In this document: one piece after another, positions 7,604 through 16,391 of the stretch | Layout of the letters: each line of letters starts with the position of its first letter | Numbering within the stretch: the first letter of the stretch is position 1 | NCBI GenBank assembly: GCA_900316835.1 | Contig: ONEL01000021.1 | Coordinates: forward strand, 1-40,802 | From: an uncultured Prevotellaceae bacterium | GTDB taxonomy: Bacteria > Bacteroidota > Bacteroidia > Bacteroidales > Muribaculaceae | DNA: 40,802 nt | Direction: 5' to 3' | Notes under the pieces: model-generated | The model's input: the letters and a program-made list of their open reading frames with translations, nothing else | What the model was told of the DNA's origin: nothing | Database searches by the model: none | Program-made: the position numbers and the translations under genes

Positions 7604-7738
7604 GCCTTAGTTTCTCCACCTCATTTAAATATAGAAATTCAGAAGGTTGAGATTTTTTTATGTTCCCATCGTAGGTTATGCCTCTGACTGCTTGATATTA
7701 AGCACAGCAAGACTTTTTAGCTTTTGCAACTCCGACAT
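7587..7738 (-). pseudogene. Short coding fragments in two frames
   Basis: An ATG at 7738 opens 20 codons (MSELQKLKSLAVLNIKQSEA) to TAA at 7676. A second frame then continues with protein-like sequence (ITYDGNIKKSQPSEFLYLNE and onward) to TGA at 7587-7589. Two adjoining protein-like frames suggest a frameshifted small gene between the FRG and GHKL genes. The evidence is compositional only. The flanks 7273-7399 and 7739-7795 show nothing else. Confidence 0.25.
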
Positions 7739-7795
7739 AATGAATAATCGTTTCTATTTCATATCTTGTTTATACTATATCTGTTTTCAACAAAC

Positions 7796-9631
7796 TCATT
7801 TTCTGACAAAAGCTGATCTATATTTTGGATTTTTGGGGATCTTCATAAGACAATCTTTATAGAGCGCACCATCTCCTCCCAGAAAGTATATGTCACTACA
7901 AAAATCTTCCCACCAACCATTTTTGATAGAATCGAAATAATCATTTAATAGTTCTTGCGAAAACACCGGTATATGTTTGTCAACCTCAATGCCTTTGGCC
8001 TTCAATTTTTTACAAATACTCTCAAATGTTTCTCCTCTGTTAAATGAGACATTTAGTCTTACGGCCTTTTCTGATACAATTCGCCTCTCCCAACGCTTTT
8101 TGTATATTGTCTCCCATGATTCCCGCAAAATATCCATTGCAAAATACTTTTTCCCATAGTCAGATCTTTTAAATATTTCATCTGAAATAAAATTCTTATG
8201 GCGAAAATAAAACACCTTTACTTCGGGAAGTTTCTTAAAATCCACACCTTTTGCCATATCTAAAAGAAAACCATGCTGCGCCCCACTTCTCATGAATACT
8301 TGCTTGCCGATAACAGAAAGCGAATAGTCATTATTTCTACGTGTCATGGCTCCAGGCATCTGCAATTCGTAGCAAAAAATCACACCTAAAGCATCACTAT
8401 CATGTATGGGAAAATATCTGTCGGTTTTTCTATCATAACCTGTAGTCGCAAAGAATTTAGCAGTTTCAACGTTTGAGGTTAAATCGAGAAAGCTTGTCTT
8501 GTTATAATAATGTTGAGTCAGTCCATACTTGTTCATAAAAATACGGAACATATCATGCATAATCTCAACACCATCTTGAAGGCATTTTATTAATGGGTGT
8601 GAATTCAAAAGCATAATCATTTCTTGCCCCCAAATTAGAGGGTCTAAGAAATATGTTTGCTCCTTATTTCTAAAAAGATTTGGAACGCATGGACCTGGGT
8701 AGTCTTTAGATTGGCCTCTAAAAAGAAACTTTCTTCCACGCAGATTAGGTTTCAGCGTGAAATGGAATACACCATTTTTATGCAGTTCATTCTGGTTAAC
8801 AACAAAGGCATCTTGAGGTATCGAGAATTCGTGATTATTGGCAACGAATGGTGAAGCCCATGGAACCCTGAATTGATGGGATGCCAGATCATAAAAATAA
8901 CGCTGATTTTCTATGTCTTGCAAAAGAATATCTTTGTTATATGCATCTCTTTCTAATTCAAGTATGTAATCAAAAGCTTCGTTAACATCTTCAAATGGAT
9001 TACTAATCGTACCCTTTTCTGTTTTATCTATAACGCGAACGGTTGATTTCGGAGAATTAGCAAAGTAGTGTTCATAGTATTTAATCTCCTCTTCATCTGT
9101 AAGTCTAAATTTCCAACTTAAATCATCATTAACAATCTCTTTGGGTAGTTTGTAGTATTGAGTTTCAAGGTTCAATTCATCCTTGAGGATTTCTTTTGCA
9201 CGTAACATCAACAATTGTCCAATTCCAGGAATCATTGGCACAGTCAACCCCTTCAAAGATTGTACTACATAACTAAAAGCATATGCATCAATATCAGATT
9301 CTGGAGTCCTGAAGAAATTCTCATTATGAATCACATTTTTTTGATAAATTTTTCTGACACCAAAATACACATAATGACGAACACATGTTGGAGTTTCGTT
9401 ACACATCATTTGATTGGCCCATATCTCGTTAATAACGAGACAATCATCATCCGTAACATCTAGGATGTATGAGGCAACTGCATCCTGGTTCAGTTTATTG
9501 ACATAAAGGACTTTAATCGTTCCTGAGTCCATGTTCAAGATTTCACATGCCTCTTTAATATACCCTTTAATTACTTGTTGTGCTATTGTCATAAGACGAA
9601 TTAATTTAAATTCTAACAATGTTTTATACAT
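7796..9631 (-). CDS. FRG-domain protein
   Basis: The protein has 611 residues. Its ATG at 9631 directly abuts the TAA of the AbiH gene (TAAATG), suggesting coupled translation; Met14 (9592) is an alternative start. The C-terminal half carries the FRG domain: KFLFRGQSKDYPG (FRGQ at 304-307), then LTQHYYNKTSFLDLT (from 371) and AKFFATTG. These are the two conserved blocks of the family, whose name comes from the Phe-Arg-Gly motif. The N-terminal 130 residues include VRHYVYFGVRKIYQ and ESDIDAYAFSYVV, which faintly recall the distal helix of zincin-like domains but lack HExxH. FRG proteins recur in defence islands; their biochemical activity is not settled. Pairing with AbiH suggests a joint abortive-infection module. 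Confidence 0.75.
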   Translation of the reverse strand: MYKTLLEFKLIRLMTIAQQVIKGYIKEACEILNMDSGTIKVLYVNKLNQDAVASYILDVTDDDCLVINEIWANQMMCNETPTCVRHYVYFGVRKIYQKNVIHNENFFRTPESDIDAYAFSYVVQSLKGLTVPMIPGIGQLLMLRAKEILKDELNLETQYYKLPKEIVNDDLSWKFRLTDEEEIKYYEHYFANSPKSTVRVIDKTEKGTISNPFEDVNEAFDYILELERDAYNKDILLQDIENQRYFYDLASHQFRVPWASPFVANNHEFSIPQDAFVVNQNELHKNGVFHFTLKPNLRGRKFLFRGQSKDYPGPCVPNLFRNKEQTYFLDPLIWGQEMIMLLNSHPLIKCLQDGVEIMHDMFRIFMNKYGLTQHYYNKTSFLDLTSNVETAKFFATTGYDRKTDRYFPIHDSDALGVIFCYELQMPGAMTRRNNDYSLSVIGKQVFMRSGAQHGFLLDMAKGVDFKKLPEVKVFYFRHKNFISDEIFKRSDYGKKYFAMDILRESWETIYKKRWERRIVSEKAVRLNVSFNRGETFESICKKLKAKGIEVDKHIPVFSQELLNDYFDSIKNGWWEDFCSDIYFLGGDGALYKDCLMKIPKNPKYRSAFVRK

Positions 9632-10588
9632 TTATTTAAGTATTAAATTTGACAACTCAATTATTGAATATCTTTTAATATTATGATCTGATATGAATTC
9701 GTTAATCTTCAATCTGTTTTCTTTCTCATAATCAGAAATATCCCAATTTGTGTTTTTTATGTCCACCACATCTATTATTGCTTCAATATATGGCATGTCT
9801 ATTTCTGAGAAAGAGAATCCATAAATATGGATATTCTGTACTCCTTTTACGCGCTCAAAAAATGGTTTATTTTTCTCAATTATAGACTTAACAGGTTTTT
9901 GTTGAGATGCGACTCTATCTATAGCAGCTTCTCTTGCTAACTGTTGATGAAGTTGTTCTGCCAATTCAGCTCGCTCTTCATAGTATTGCTCAAGAACTTC
10001 AACAGTTAGTTCTGCTGGTGGATTTGGAAACTCTGGTTTGGGATTCTTACTTGAAATGTATTCATGCGATTTTCCATGACCAAGAATAAAATCTTCATTT
10101 TCATCAACACATCCATGAATATGAATAATATTTGATGAAGGGATCTTATATAAATTTTCAAGAGTTTTAGTATAATTAAAAGTAAAAAAAATAGAATCAT
10201 TTAGTGTTAATTCTATTTTCTTATCATTATTTGGGTTGTTTAGTTGCTTAATCCATTCATGGAAGCGTTCACGAATTTCATTATAAATAGCATTTAATCT
10301 GTTCTCTACTTCAATTTGAGCATCGGTCCAAGTGCTATCACAATGTTCTGACAATAAATCTGGTTCGTTTTCATATGCTATTCTACCAGAAAACTCCACA
10401 GCATTCAATAAGGCCATATTATTCTCAAAATCACCCCACCAATCTGAATCACAATACCCATAGACTTCTTCAACACTTTCAAGTAATAAAGGATAATTAT
10501 TATCCAACCAATATCTGAAATCGCTATATTTACTATTAATTTCATGATGGATATCAAACCCATTACCTATAATATATAAATGTTTCAT
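9632..10588 (-). CDS. AbiH-family abortive infection protein
   Basis: From the ATG at 10588 the protein is 318 residues and opens with MKHLYIIGNGFDIHHEINSK, the hallmark AbiH N-terminus. The track allows 22 more upstream codons, which look non-coding. Further conserved elements are a Tyr-rich YSDFRYWL segment, SIFFTFNYTKTLENLY, IIHIHGCVDENEDFILGHG in the middle, and NIHIYGFSFSEIDMPYIEAI near the end. AbiH proteins block lactococcal phages and are now known across many phyla; their mechanism is not well defined. The NxHG and GxSxxD segments look like a conserved binding site. The gene ends one base before the FRG gene, so the pair is almost certainly co-translated. Confidence 0.85.
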   Translation of the reverse strand: MKHLYIIGNGFDIHHEINSKYSDFRYWLDNNYPLLLESVEEVYGYCDSDWWGDFENNMALLNAVEFSGRIAYENEPDLLSEHCDSTWTDAQIEVENRLNAIYNEIRERFHEWIKQLNNPNNDKKIELTLNDSIFFTFNYTKTLENLYKIPSSNIIHIHGCVDENEDFILGHGKSHEYISSKNPKPEFPNPPAELTVEVLEQYYEERAELAEQLHQQLAREAAIDRVASQQKPVKSIIEKNKPFFERVKGVQNIHIYGFSFSEIDMPYIEAIIDVVDIKNTNWDISDYEKENRLKINEFISDHNIKRYSIIELSNLILK

Positions 10589-10674
10589 TTGTAATATTAT
10601 TTTCAAAGCATGTATGTTTGTTGATTTTTGTGTCTTGTGTGCAGCTGAAATCACATGTATACAATGCTGTTTCG

Positions 10675-11292
10675 TTAGTGAAATCTTATTTGATTTGTAT
10701 TAAGCACGTCATCATCAATTTCTTCGATATAGAAAGCTCCATAGCTGACATCATAACGTTTAATGATGGTTGCCTGGCCAGTTGAGTTGACTCCGATTAT
10801 GTATAGAGTCTCATCGTTCACTTTGATTGTTTTAACAAAGTAATTTAATGGCTTTGCTGCTAAACCTTTGTTCCCTAGAACTAATCCAGATATATCAACG
10901 AGATTTATTGTGTCCTCTTGACAAACCTCCAAAAGCTTAATTTTTTCTTTTTGAGATATTTGCTCAATGGCCAGTAATGTTGCTCCTTCACTGTCAATTG
11001 AAATAATCTTGTTTCGCTTAACCAATTTCTTTAGTTTTTTTCCAAATCCTAGCCAACCGTCAATGCCATCATTTATGATCTTACCAGCCTTTAATATTTC
11101 TAATCCGAAACAAACAAGGAGCATTATGACCATACAATCAGCTCCAGCACCAATGTTGACATATTCAACACTTTTGACGTTAGACCCTAAATCACTGTCT
11201 TTGATGATGTCATCTTTATCGGATTCTGTTAAAGTGAGTTCATCTGAACTCATCTTTTCTTCATAATTGTCAATATCAAATAAAAGTTCCAT
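10675..11292 (-). CDS. Hypothetical single-TM protein at head of defence operon
   Basis: The 205-residue protein has an acidic N-terminus (residues 1-45), then one strongly hydrophobic segment (DCMVIMLLVCFGLEILK). A basic stretch (GFGKKLKKLVKRNK) and a mainly beta C-terminal domain follow. It lies 86 bases upstream of the AbiH start on the same strand, so it is likely the first gene of the operon. I recognise no family. A membrane-anchored partner or effector is possible from its position only. The 200 bases upstream (11293-11495) are AT-rich, with no consensus promoter that I can see. Confidence 0.6.
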   Translation of the reverse strand: MELLFDIDNYEEKMSSDELTLTESDKDDIIKDSDLGSNVKSVEYVNIGAGADCMVIMLLVCFGLEILKAGKIINDGIDGWLGFGKKLKKLVKRNKIISIDSEGATLLAIEQISQKEKIKLLEVCQEDTINLVDISGLVLGNKGLAAKPLNYFVKTIKVNDETLYIIGVNSTGQATIIKRYDVSYGAFYIEEIDDDVLNTNQIRFH

Positions 11293-11495
11293 AATGTGGT
11301 AAAAATTATAAAGTTATTAAAATCTTATATGAGAGCTTATTATAATTTATATCATATAAAGCATATGTTTTTGTTAAACATAAATGTTTCTTAAAAAATT
11401 GCTTCCAGAAATAGATTCAAACTTCTTTTTCTTCTATAATTTTAAATCGTTTCTTGTTTATAATTTCATATGACCTACTTTAGGCTCATGGACCT

Positions 11496-13031
11496 CTACT
11501 CTTGTCCAACATAAACTGCCCGAACGTTGCAACCGTTGTGCCTTCCCAGATTGTTTAATTTAGCCCATCCTACACTGCCGCCTGAAAACGCTAAACCGTG
11601 AGCCAAATAGGGAGCTGAGGTTGGGAATGAGCGTGACCAGAATAAACCGGTTGATTCATAATCCCTGACGTATTCGCCATTAAAGTAGCCCCCCGCAGGC
11701 ATGAATATCAACTCATTGTTGATGTTACTTCGAAAAACTCGGCCCGGGATGCCATTACTTAACATCCAACTACTAGAGCAATTATTTATCAGCTCCTCAA
11801 CTTGCTGGCGTGACGGCATACGCCATCCCGTCCCCAAATTAACAAATGCCACATCATCCTCAGGCTCCAGTTCCATCCTGCCATCAACCACGCCAAAATC
11901 TCCATTGCGGCAATATTTTGTAATCTTGGTATAGTCGCCGTTGTCCCACCACTTGTAGTTACCTTGTTCATATCTGTCCTTTTGTGAGATTTCACCCCAT
12001 GCGTAATACCCACCGCGTCTTGTGGGGTCATTAGCACCGACATTGCAGCAAGCCCACTTTGTTCCCGATGGCAAGCCAAGGTCGATGGCATGAGGATGAT
12101 TCCCGTCGGGACAAAAATCATTAGAGAAGTAAAGCGCTGACCCATCCCAAGTGGCTTGCATATAATAGGCCTTGCCAGACTCTATGTTTTTTGAATATCT
12201 CATCATGTCAATGCTTGTCATTTCCTGCCCGTCAATAATGGCATGGAGCCTAGCCAGTGTAATATGACGGCCAATGGGTATATACCACGAAAGTATGGCT
12301 CCCACCGCCCCCGGAGCGATTGTAATATCATCACTTTGGACATCAGTTTGCTCTGTGTCATTGCTTGCAGTACCAGCCTTGGAACCAATTACTATGCTTC
12401 CATCAATCAGGTACCAGGGAAAGGTATAAGAAAAAAATCCACAGTGCTTAAAAGTAATGCTTGAAGTTGAGTTGTTATTAACGCTCAGCACCTCATAGGT
12501 GCCCAGATGCTTAAATTGTACTTGCCTATTACCGGTGGTGAGGTTGGTTTTGTTAATTATAAACCACATGGGCGACGGCATTGTGTTACCGTTTTCAAGT
12601 GGTATTCTCTTCATGCTGCTATTAACGACCACGTTTTGCCCCTCGATATGCGCATCAATTCCTGTAACACCAATAATCTCATATTCAAGACTTTCATTAA
12701 CCAACGAGGGCATTGTGAAATTGAACGAACATTTCTTGCCATCGGCGCTAATGTCAAAGACCGTTGCCAAGTTCTCAACCTGATAAATCTTGCCGCCCTG
12801 TCGCACAAAGAGCTGGATAACATCCCCATCTTTCCACCTGGCCGACAGGTTGAACGAATTTATTCCTTGCGACATAGTAATATCCTTGATTATGCTACCA
12901 GGACGCTGCGAAGACATGTCTTCATCGGGAATCAATGCTGTGAAAACAACACTAGGCGCATCTTTTTCATCACAAGATGAGAGCCAAGACATTGTGATTG
13001 AAAGTAGTAATATTAAGGCAATTTTTTTCAT
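11496..13031 (-). CDS. FISUMP lipoprotein A (Mfa-like N-terminus)
   Basis: This 511-residue protein has a lipoprotein signal (MKKIALILLLSITMSWLSSC, lipobox LSSC). The N-terminal half (about 30-310) is beta-rich and resembles Mfa/fimbrillin-like domains. The C-terminal half (about 320-511) is the FISUMP domain: CPDGNHPHAIDLGLPSGTKW, ACCNVGA, YYAWGE, GTGWRMPS, NGCNVRAVYVGQE. Such lipoproteins usually end on the cell surface. It is the last gene of the long operon, 69 bases after the TonB-plug gene, and the most divergent of the four paralogues here. No terminator is obvious after its stop. Its link to the modified peptides is inferred from the alternating layout. Confidence 0.8.
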   Translation of the reverse strand: MKKIALILLLSITMSWLSSCDEKDAPSVVFTALIPDEDMSSQRPGSIIKDITMSQGINSFNLSARWKDGDVIQLFVRQGGKIYQVENLATVFDISADGKKCSFNFTMPSLVNESLEYEIIGVTGIDAHIEGQNVVVNSSMKRIPLENGNTMPSPMWFIINKTNLTTGNRQVQFKHLGTYEVLSVNNNSTSSITFKHCGFFSYTFPWYLIDGSIVIGSKAGTASNDTEQTDVQSDDITIAPGAVGAILSWYIPIGRHITLARLHAIIDGQEMTSIDMMRYSKNIESGKAYYMQATWDGSALYFSNDFCPDGNHPHAIDLGLPSGTKWACCNVGANDPTRRGGYYAWGEISQKDRYEQGNYKWWDNGDYTKITKYCRNGDFGVVDGRMELEPEDDVAFVNLGTGWRMPSRQQVEELINNCSSSWMLSNGIPGRVFRSNINNELIFMPAGGYFNGEYVRDYESTGLFWSRSFPTSAPYLAHGLAFSGGSVGWAKLNNLGRHNGCNVRAVYVGQE

Positions 13032-13099
13032 ATTGTCTTGTTGGTGATTATCCTGTTTTAGTGTGTTTCAAAACAGGAAGGTTAATAAACTATAATCGG

Positions 13100-15799
13100 T
13101 TATTTCTTTTCAATTCTCTTCACAGCGTGAATTATTTCGCCAGTCGTGGTCACACCTTCCACGGTGATGGTGTAATTAGTTCTTGGCGCGTCGCCTGTGT
13201 AGAAGTTGAAGCGTGCCAGCCTGTTGCTTCCTATTGTAATTGACGGATTCCAGTATATTGTCTCTCTTAGATCGGTGCCCTCGCCCATGCCACCGTTTCC
13301 GGTGTCGTAGCGTGGGGCGTAAAACTCGGCGGGACGCTGGAATCCCAGCGGTATAAAGGTCTTGATAGTTTCGTCGGGACGCCCTTTTTTCATTTCGGTG
13401 CCATCCTTGGTTGTAATCGCGATAATGCCACCCTTATAATTTCCTCCACCGAATGCCAAAGCCTCGGCACCACGGATGAAATCAATCTGCTTTACAACAT
13501 CAAACGGATACAATTCTTTGAGTAATCTAAAAGAGTCGTCGGAGGATGAATTCATCAAATTAGCTTCCCCATCCTGTCCCAAAGAATAAGTGAAACCGGC
13601 AATATCGGGTATTCGCATTCCTTCAAGAGGTATTCCATCAACCAATATGCCAATCAGTTCTCCACGGTCTCGGGTACTGTACAGGCTGTTGGGTGTTACC
13701 ACAATGCCGGCAAAATAACGCAAAGCCGTCTCAAAGTCGCTTATGCCACGCTTTTCAAAGAACTGATAGTCGCGTGAGTGAGTTGCGACAAGCTCATAGA
13801 TGGAGAGTGCTTTCTTGCGACGATAAGACTGCACAACCACCTCGTCGAGCAGCACACTAGCCACTCCGTCGACATATTGCAAGCGGTTCTTCTCATTGCT
13901 TATATAGCTAATCGTTAGCCGGCTTTCTTCATCCCAGGGCCGAATGATTTCGCGGGAGAAAGCTAATGGAGCCTGTGTGGGGAAAACGTCCTGGTCGATT
14001 TTCAGGTTACTGAGCGTGGAACCTTTCTTGTTGGCGGCTTGGATGATAAACTTGGTGCTGTCGGGGAAAACGACGTTGTTGATTTCCCATCGCCCATTCT
14101 CATCACTGGTGACCACATTGGCATAACCAATGCGAGGGGCAATCACTTTTATCATCGCGTTTTTCATGAGTTTCTTGCGCCACTCGGTTCGCACAGTGCC
14201 ACTGAGGGTCTGTCCCTTCTCAATGGGATATTGTGGTGCCAGTATTTTTCCCAGCAACGCATGAGGCACATCGTAGCGTCGCCAGCCTTGAGTCATCATG
14301 AGCAAGTCGAGCTCTTGCTGACGATTGGGCGTGACGAAATACCAGCCGGGATTATTAATGCGCCCCTGCAGGTCGCTCTGAAGGAGTAGATTGGTTAGGA
14401 TAGAGGTAGTGCTGTCGGGGGCTATAGTACGGTCATCGGTTACGCTCACGGCAAAATTGCCAGTGGCATTGACAAATTCACTCAGGTCAACGCTTGCTTG
14501 CACCAATTCGCGGCTGTCGTAGCTGCTCTTGTCACTTGTCAATTTTGTATTGGGCGCGTGCTTGCCAGTGACGAAGAAAAGGCGCTCGCTGAGCATTCTT
14601 CCGTTCTCGTTCATCAGCAGTGCCTGTATCACGCCAGCCGGCAGCGTATCGGTCGCGATAGTAACGCTGCCATAGCCTGTGGCGAGCAGGCGACCTCGCT
14701 GCTGCACGGCTATCATCGCCGTGCTCTGCTGGCCACCCTTAGCCTCAATCTTCACTGTCTCGTTTTCTTGTCTTACCTGCAGCACAGTAGCATCACTTCT
14801 CACCTGCGGCAGGTCGAATGTTTTTTCTCCCAGGTCATCATTTTGGCATACTGCCCGATAGATAATCCCCTCTTGTGGGTTGAACGTGGCGAGCCCCATG
14901 CCGTCGTGAGTAGTAGTGATGCTTGCCACCTTGTTGCCGCTGCTGTCAACTATGTCGCCAGTGATGTCGGCCGGCTTGCCGTTGCTGTCCATCGCCTTGA
15001 AAGTCATGCGGTTCTCGAAGCCCGGAACGAGATATCCACCCTCGGGATAGAAACTCACGTCGTAGGTCATGGAGCTGCTCGATGGGAAGGTAATGTACTT
15101 GCCATAGTTGCCATATTTAACAAAAACGGCTCCATCACGCAAGTCCTTATGGTCTATTTCAATGCTCAAGTTGCGCTTGCCACCTTTCCATTCCACGACT
15201 TTGCCACCGGGCAGCTTATAGCTGAACGAGTTGTAGGGACACGGCTCACCCGACTCGGTGTCGAGATAACGAAAGTTGATTTTCATGCTCTCGTTGTCCT
15301 CACCCCGGTTTTTCCATTCCAACTCATAGTCAATCTTGCGCTTGATGGCAAATGAACTCGTGATTTTAACCTTCTTCTTGAAAAAATACTGTTCTCCCTG
15401 GTTCTGCATGAACATTGTGTAGGCGGTGAGGGTATATTCACCCTCGGCGACCTTGGTGGGGTTGAGGGGGAGATAGCCCTTAAAGACTCCGTCACGCTCC
15501 TTGATTTTGATGCGCATCGACACCTCGTTCATGGGGCTAATGAGCTCTACATAGACGAACTTGCTGGCATCAACCGGCTGGTGAGTTGCGGCATCTACCA
15601 CAAAGGCACGAAGCCACACGGTGTCGCCGGTGATGTAATAAGGTTTGTCGGTCATCACGTGGATTTTCTCCTGCGGATAGTTATAGACCTGCCAGTCAAG
15701 ATTCTGTTTCATGAACGAGAAATCCTGGCTATAACCATTCACTGCACACATTATGGCAAATATCAGGAAGAGAACATACTTTTTCATCATCATTGTCAT
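13100..15799 (-). CDS. Secreted MG2/TonB-plug domain protein
   Basis: Several ATGs cluster at 15785-15799; all precede a clear signal peptide (MMKKYVLFLIFAIMCAVNGYSQ), giving about 895-900 residues. The first domain, EKIHVMTDKPYYITGDTVWL and onward, is an MG2-like (alpha-2-macroglobulin) beta domain. Further beta domains follow, including a carboxypeptidase-regulatory-like one (LSGTVRTEWRKKL, then DENGRWEINNV). The C-terminal third carries a TonB-receptor plug-like segment (ISDFETALRYFAGIVV, ILVDGIPLEGM, FIRGAEALAFGGGNYKGG). No beta-barrel is present, so it is not a full transporter. Such proteins are common in Bacteroidales beside surface lipoproteins. Here it sits inside the precursor/FISUMP array, between P1 and FISUMP A, suggesting an envelope role for the peptides. 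Confidence 0.7.
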   Translation of the reverse strand: MTMMMKKYVLFLIFAIMCAVNGYSQDFSFMKQNLDWQVYNYPQEKIHVMTDKPYYITGDTVWLRAFVVDAATHQPVDASKFVYVELISPMNEVSMRIKIKERDGVFKGYLPLNPTKVAEGEYTLTAYTMFMQNQGEQYFFKKKVKITSSFAIKRKIDYELEWKNRGEDNESMKINFRYLDTESGEPCPYNSFSYKLPGGKVVEWKGGKRNLSIEIDHKDLRDGAVFVKYGNYGKYITFPSSSSMTYDVSFYPEGGYLVPGFENRMTFKAMDSNGKPADITGDIVDSSGNKVASITTTHDGMGLATFNPQEGIIYRAVCQNDDLGEKTFDLPQVRSDATVLQVRQENETVKIEAKGGQQSTAMIAVQQRGRLLATGYGSVTIATDTLPAGVIQALLMNENGRMLSERLFFVTGKHAPNTKLTSDKSSYDSRELVQASVDLSEFVNATGNFAVSVTDDRTIAPDSTTSILTNLLLQSDLQGRINNPGWYFVTPNRQQELDLLMMTQGWRRYDVPHALLGKILAPQYPIEKGQTLSGTVRTEWRKKLMKNAMIKVIAPRIGYANVVTSDENGRWEINNVVFPDSTKFIIQAANKKGSTLSNLKIDQDVFPTQAPLAFSREIIRPWDEESRLTISYISNEKNRLQYVDGVASVLLDEVVVQSYRRKKALSIYELVATHSRDYQFFEKRGISDFETALRYFAGIVVTPNSLYSTRDRGELIGILVDGIPLEGMRIPDIAGFTYSLGQDGEANLMNSSSDDSFRLLKELYPFDVVKQIDFIRGAEALAFGGGNYKGGIIAITTKDGTEMKKGRPDETIKTFIPLGFQRPAEFYAPRYDTGNGGMGEGTDLRETIYWNPSITIGSNRLARFNFYTGDAPRTNYTITVEGVTTTGEIIHAVKRIEKK

Positions 15800-15883
15800 C
15801 AAGAATTTTACAAAAATAATAATTTTGTATAAAATAAGAAATAATTGTAGCAACACTCTACGATATTAACATTTTTTCAAAAG

Positions 15884-16306
15884 CTAATCTGCAGGTATGG
15901 CACAATTAATTTCCATAGATTCGGGGTCACATAAATACGTTTCTGGACATGTGTCCGTTAGGCATTCTTGAGTGTCACAAATATGCGTCTCTGGGCAAAT
16001 GTAAGTCTCATAGCACTCTTTCGACTCTGGGGGACAATGACGGGTGCGTACATCACAGCAAGGTTGATACATAGAATCTGTGTGATGGCATATTAAAGAA
16101 TCTGTGCAATCAGGTATTTCTGTGCATCTGCACGTGTTGGCATTGTAACTTACTTCACATGCTGGTTCATTGGTTTTACATTGGAAATCTTCTGATTTAG
16201 CTTCATTGATGCAGTTCTCAGTGCCGGCATGGGTACTTGTGTTACCACTCAGGTTGCTAACCACCTGCTTGTCGAGCGACAAGTCTTTTTCGGTAATTTT
16301 TTTCAT
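15884..16306 (-). CDS. Lanthipeptide precursor P1 (140 aa, 17 Cys)
   Basis: The leader MKKITEKDLSLDKQVVSNLS matches those of the three other precursors in the window and the Bacteroidetes class I type (LSLDK playing the part of the FNLD box). The core is unusually long, with 17 cysteines and many Ser/Thr. It contains a repeated CPET element (ICPETHIC and TCPETYLC near the end). It differs from P2-P4 throughout the core and ends in Asp rather than Cys. A decayed copy of the LanB tail lies upstream (16341-16369). The next gene downstream is the MG2/TonB-plug protein. Ring number and cleavage site cannot be read from sequence; modification by the cluster's LanB/LanC is inferred. Confidence 0.75.
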   Translation of the reverse strand: MKKITEKDLSLDKQVVSNLSGNTSTHAGTENCINEAKSEDFQCKTNEPACEVSYNANTCRCTEIPDCTDSLICHHTDSMYQPCCDVRTRHCPPESKECYETYICPETHICDTQECLTDTCPETYLCDPESMEINCAIPAD

Positions 16307-16340
16307 AATTGCATGAATTAAAAGTTAATAATATTTTTTC

Positions 16341-16369
16341 TTGTGATCTTGCCTTAGCAATCTCACTTG
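16341..16369 (-). repeat. Cassette repeat R1 (decayed LanB-tail copy)
   Basis: On the minus strand this reads AAGTGAGATTGCTAAGGCA and then AGATCAC. It is homologous to the last codons of the LanB elimination gene (SEIAKA) and lies between FISUMP B and P1. Several differences are synonymous (GCG to GCT, AAA to AAG). Confidence 0.6.
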
Positions 16370-16391
16370 AGACGTAGATTAATTGGTGGCT

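Noticed and set aside
14498..15355. 285-codon plus-strand open frame
   Set aside because: It is antisense to the MG2/TonB-plug gene, whose signal peptide and domains are clear; the translation shows no family features.
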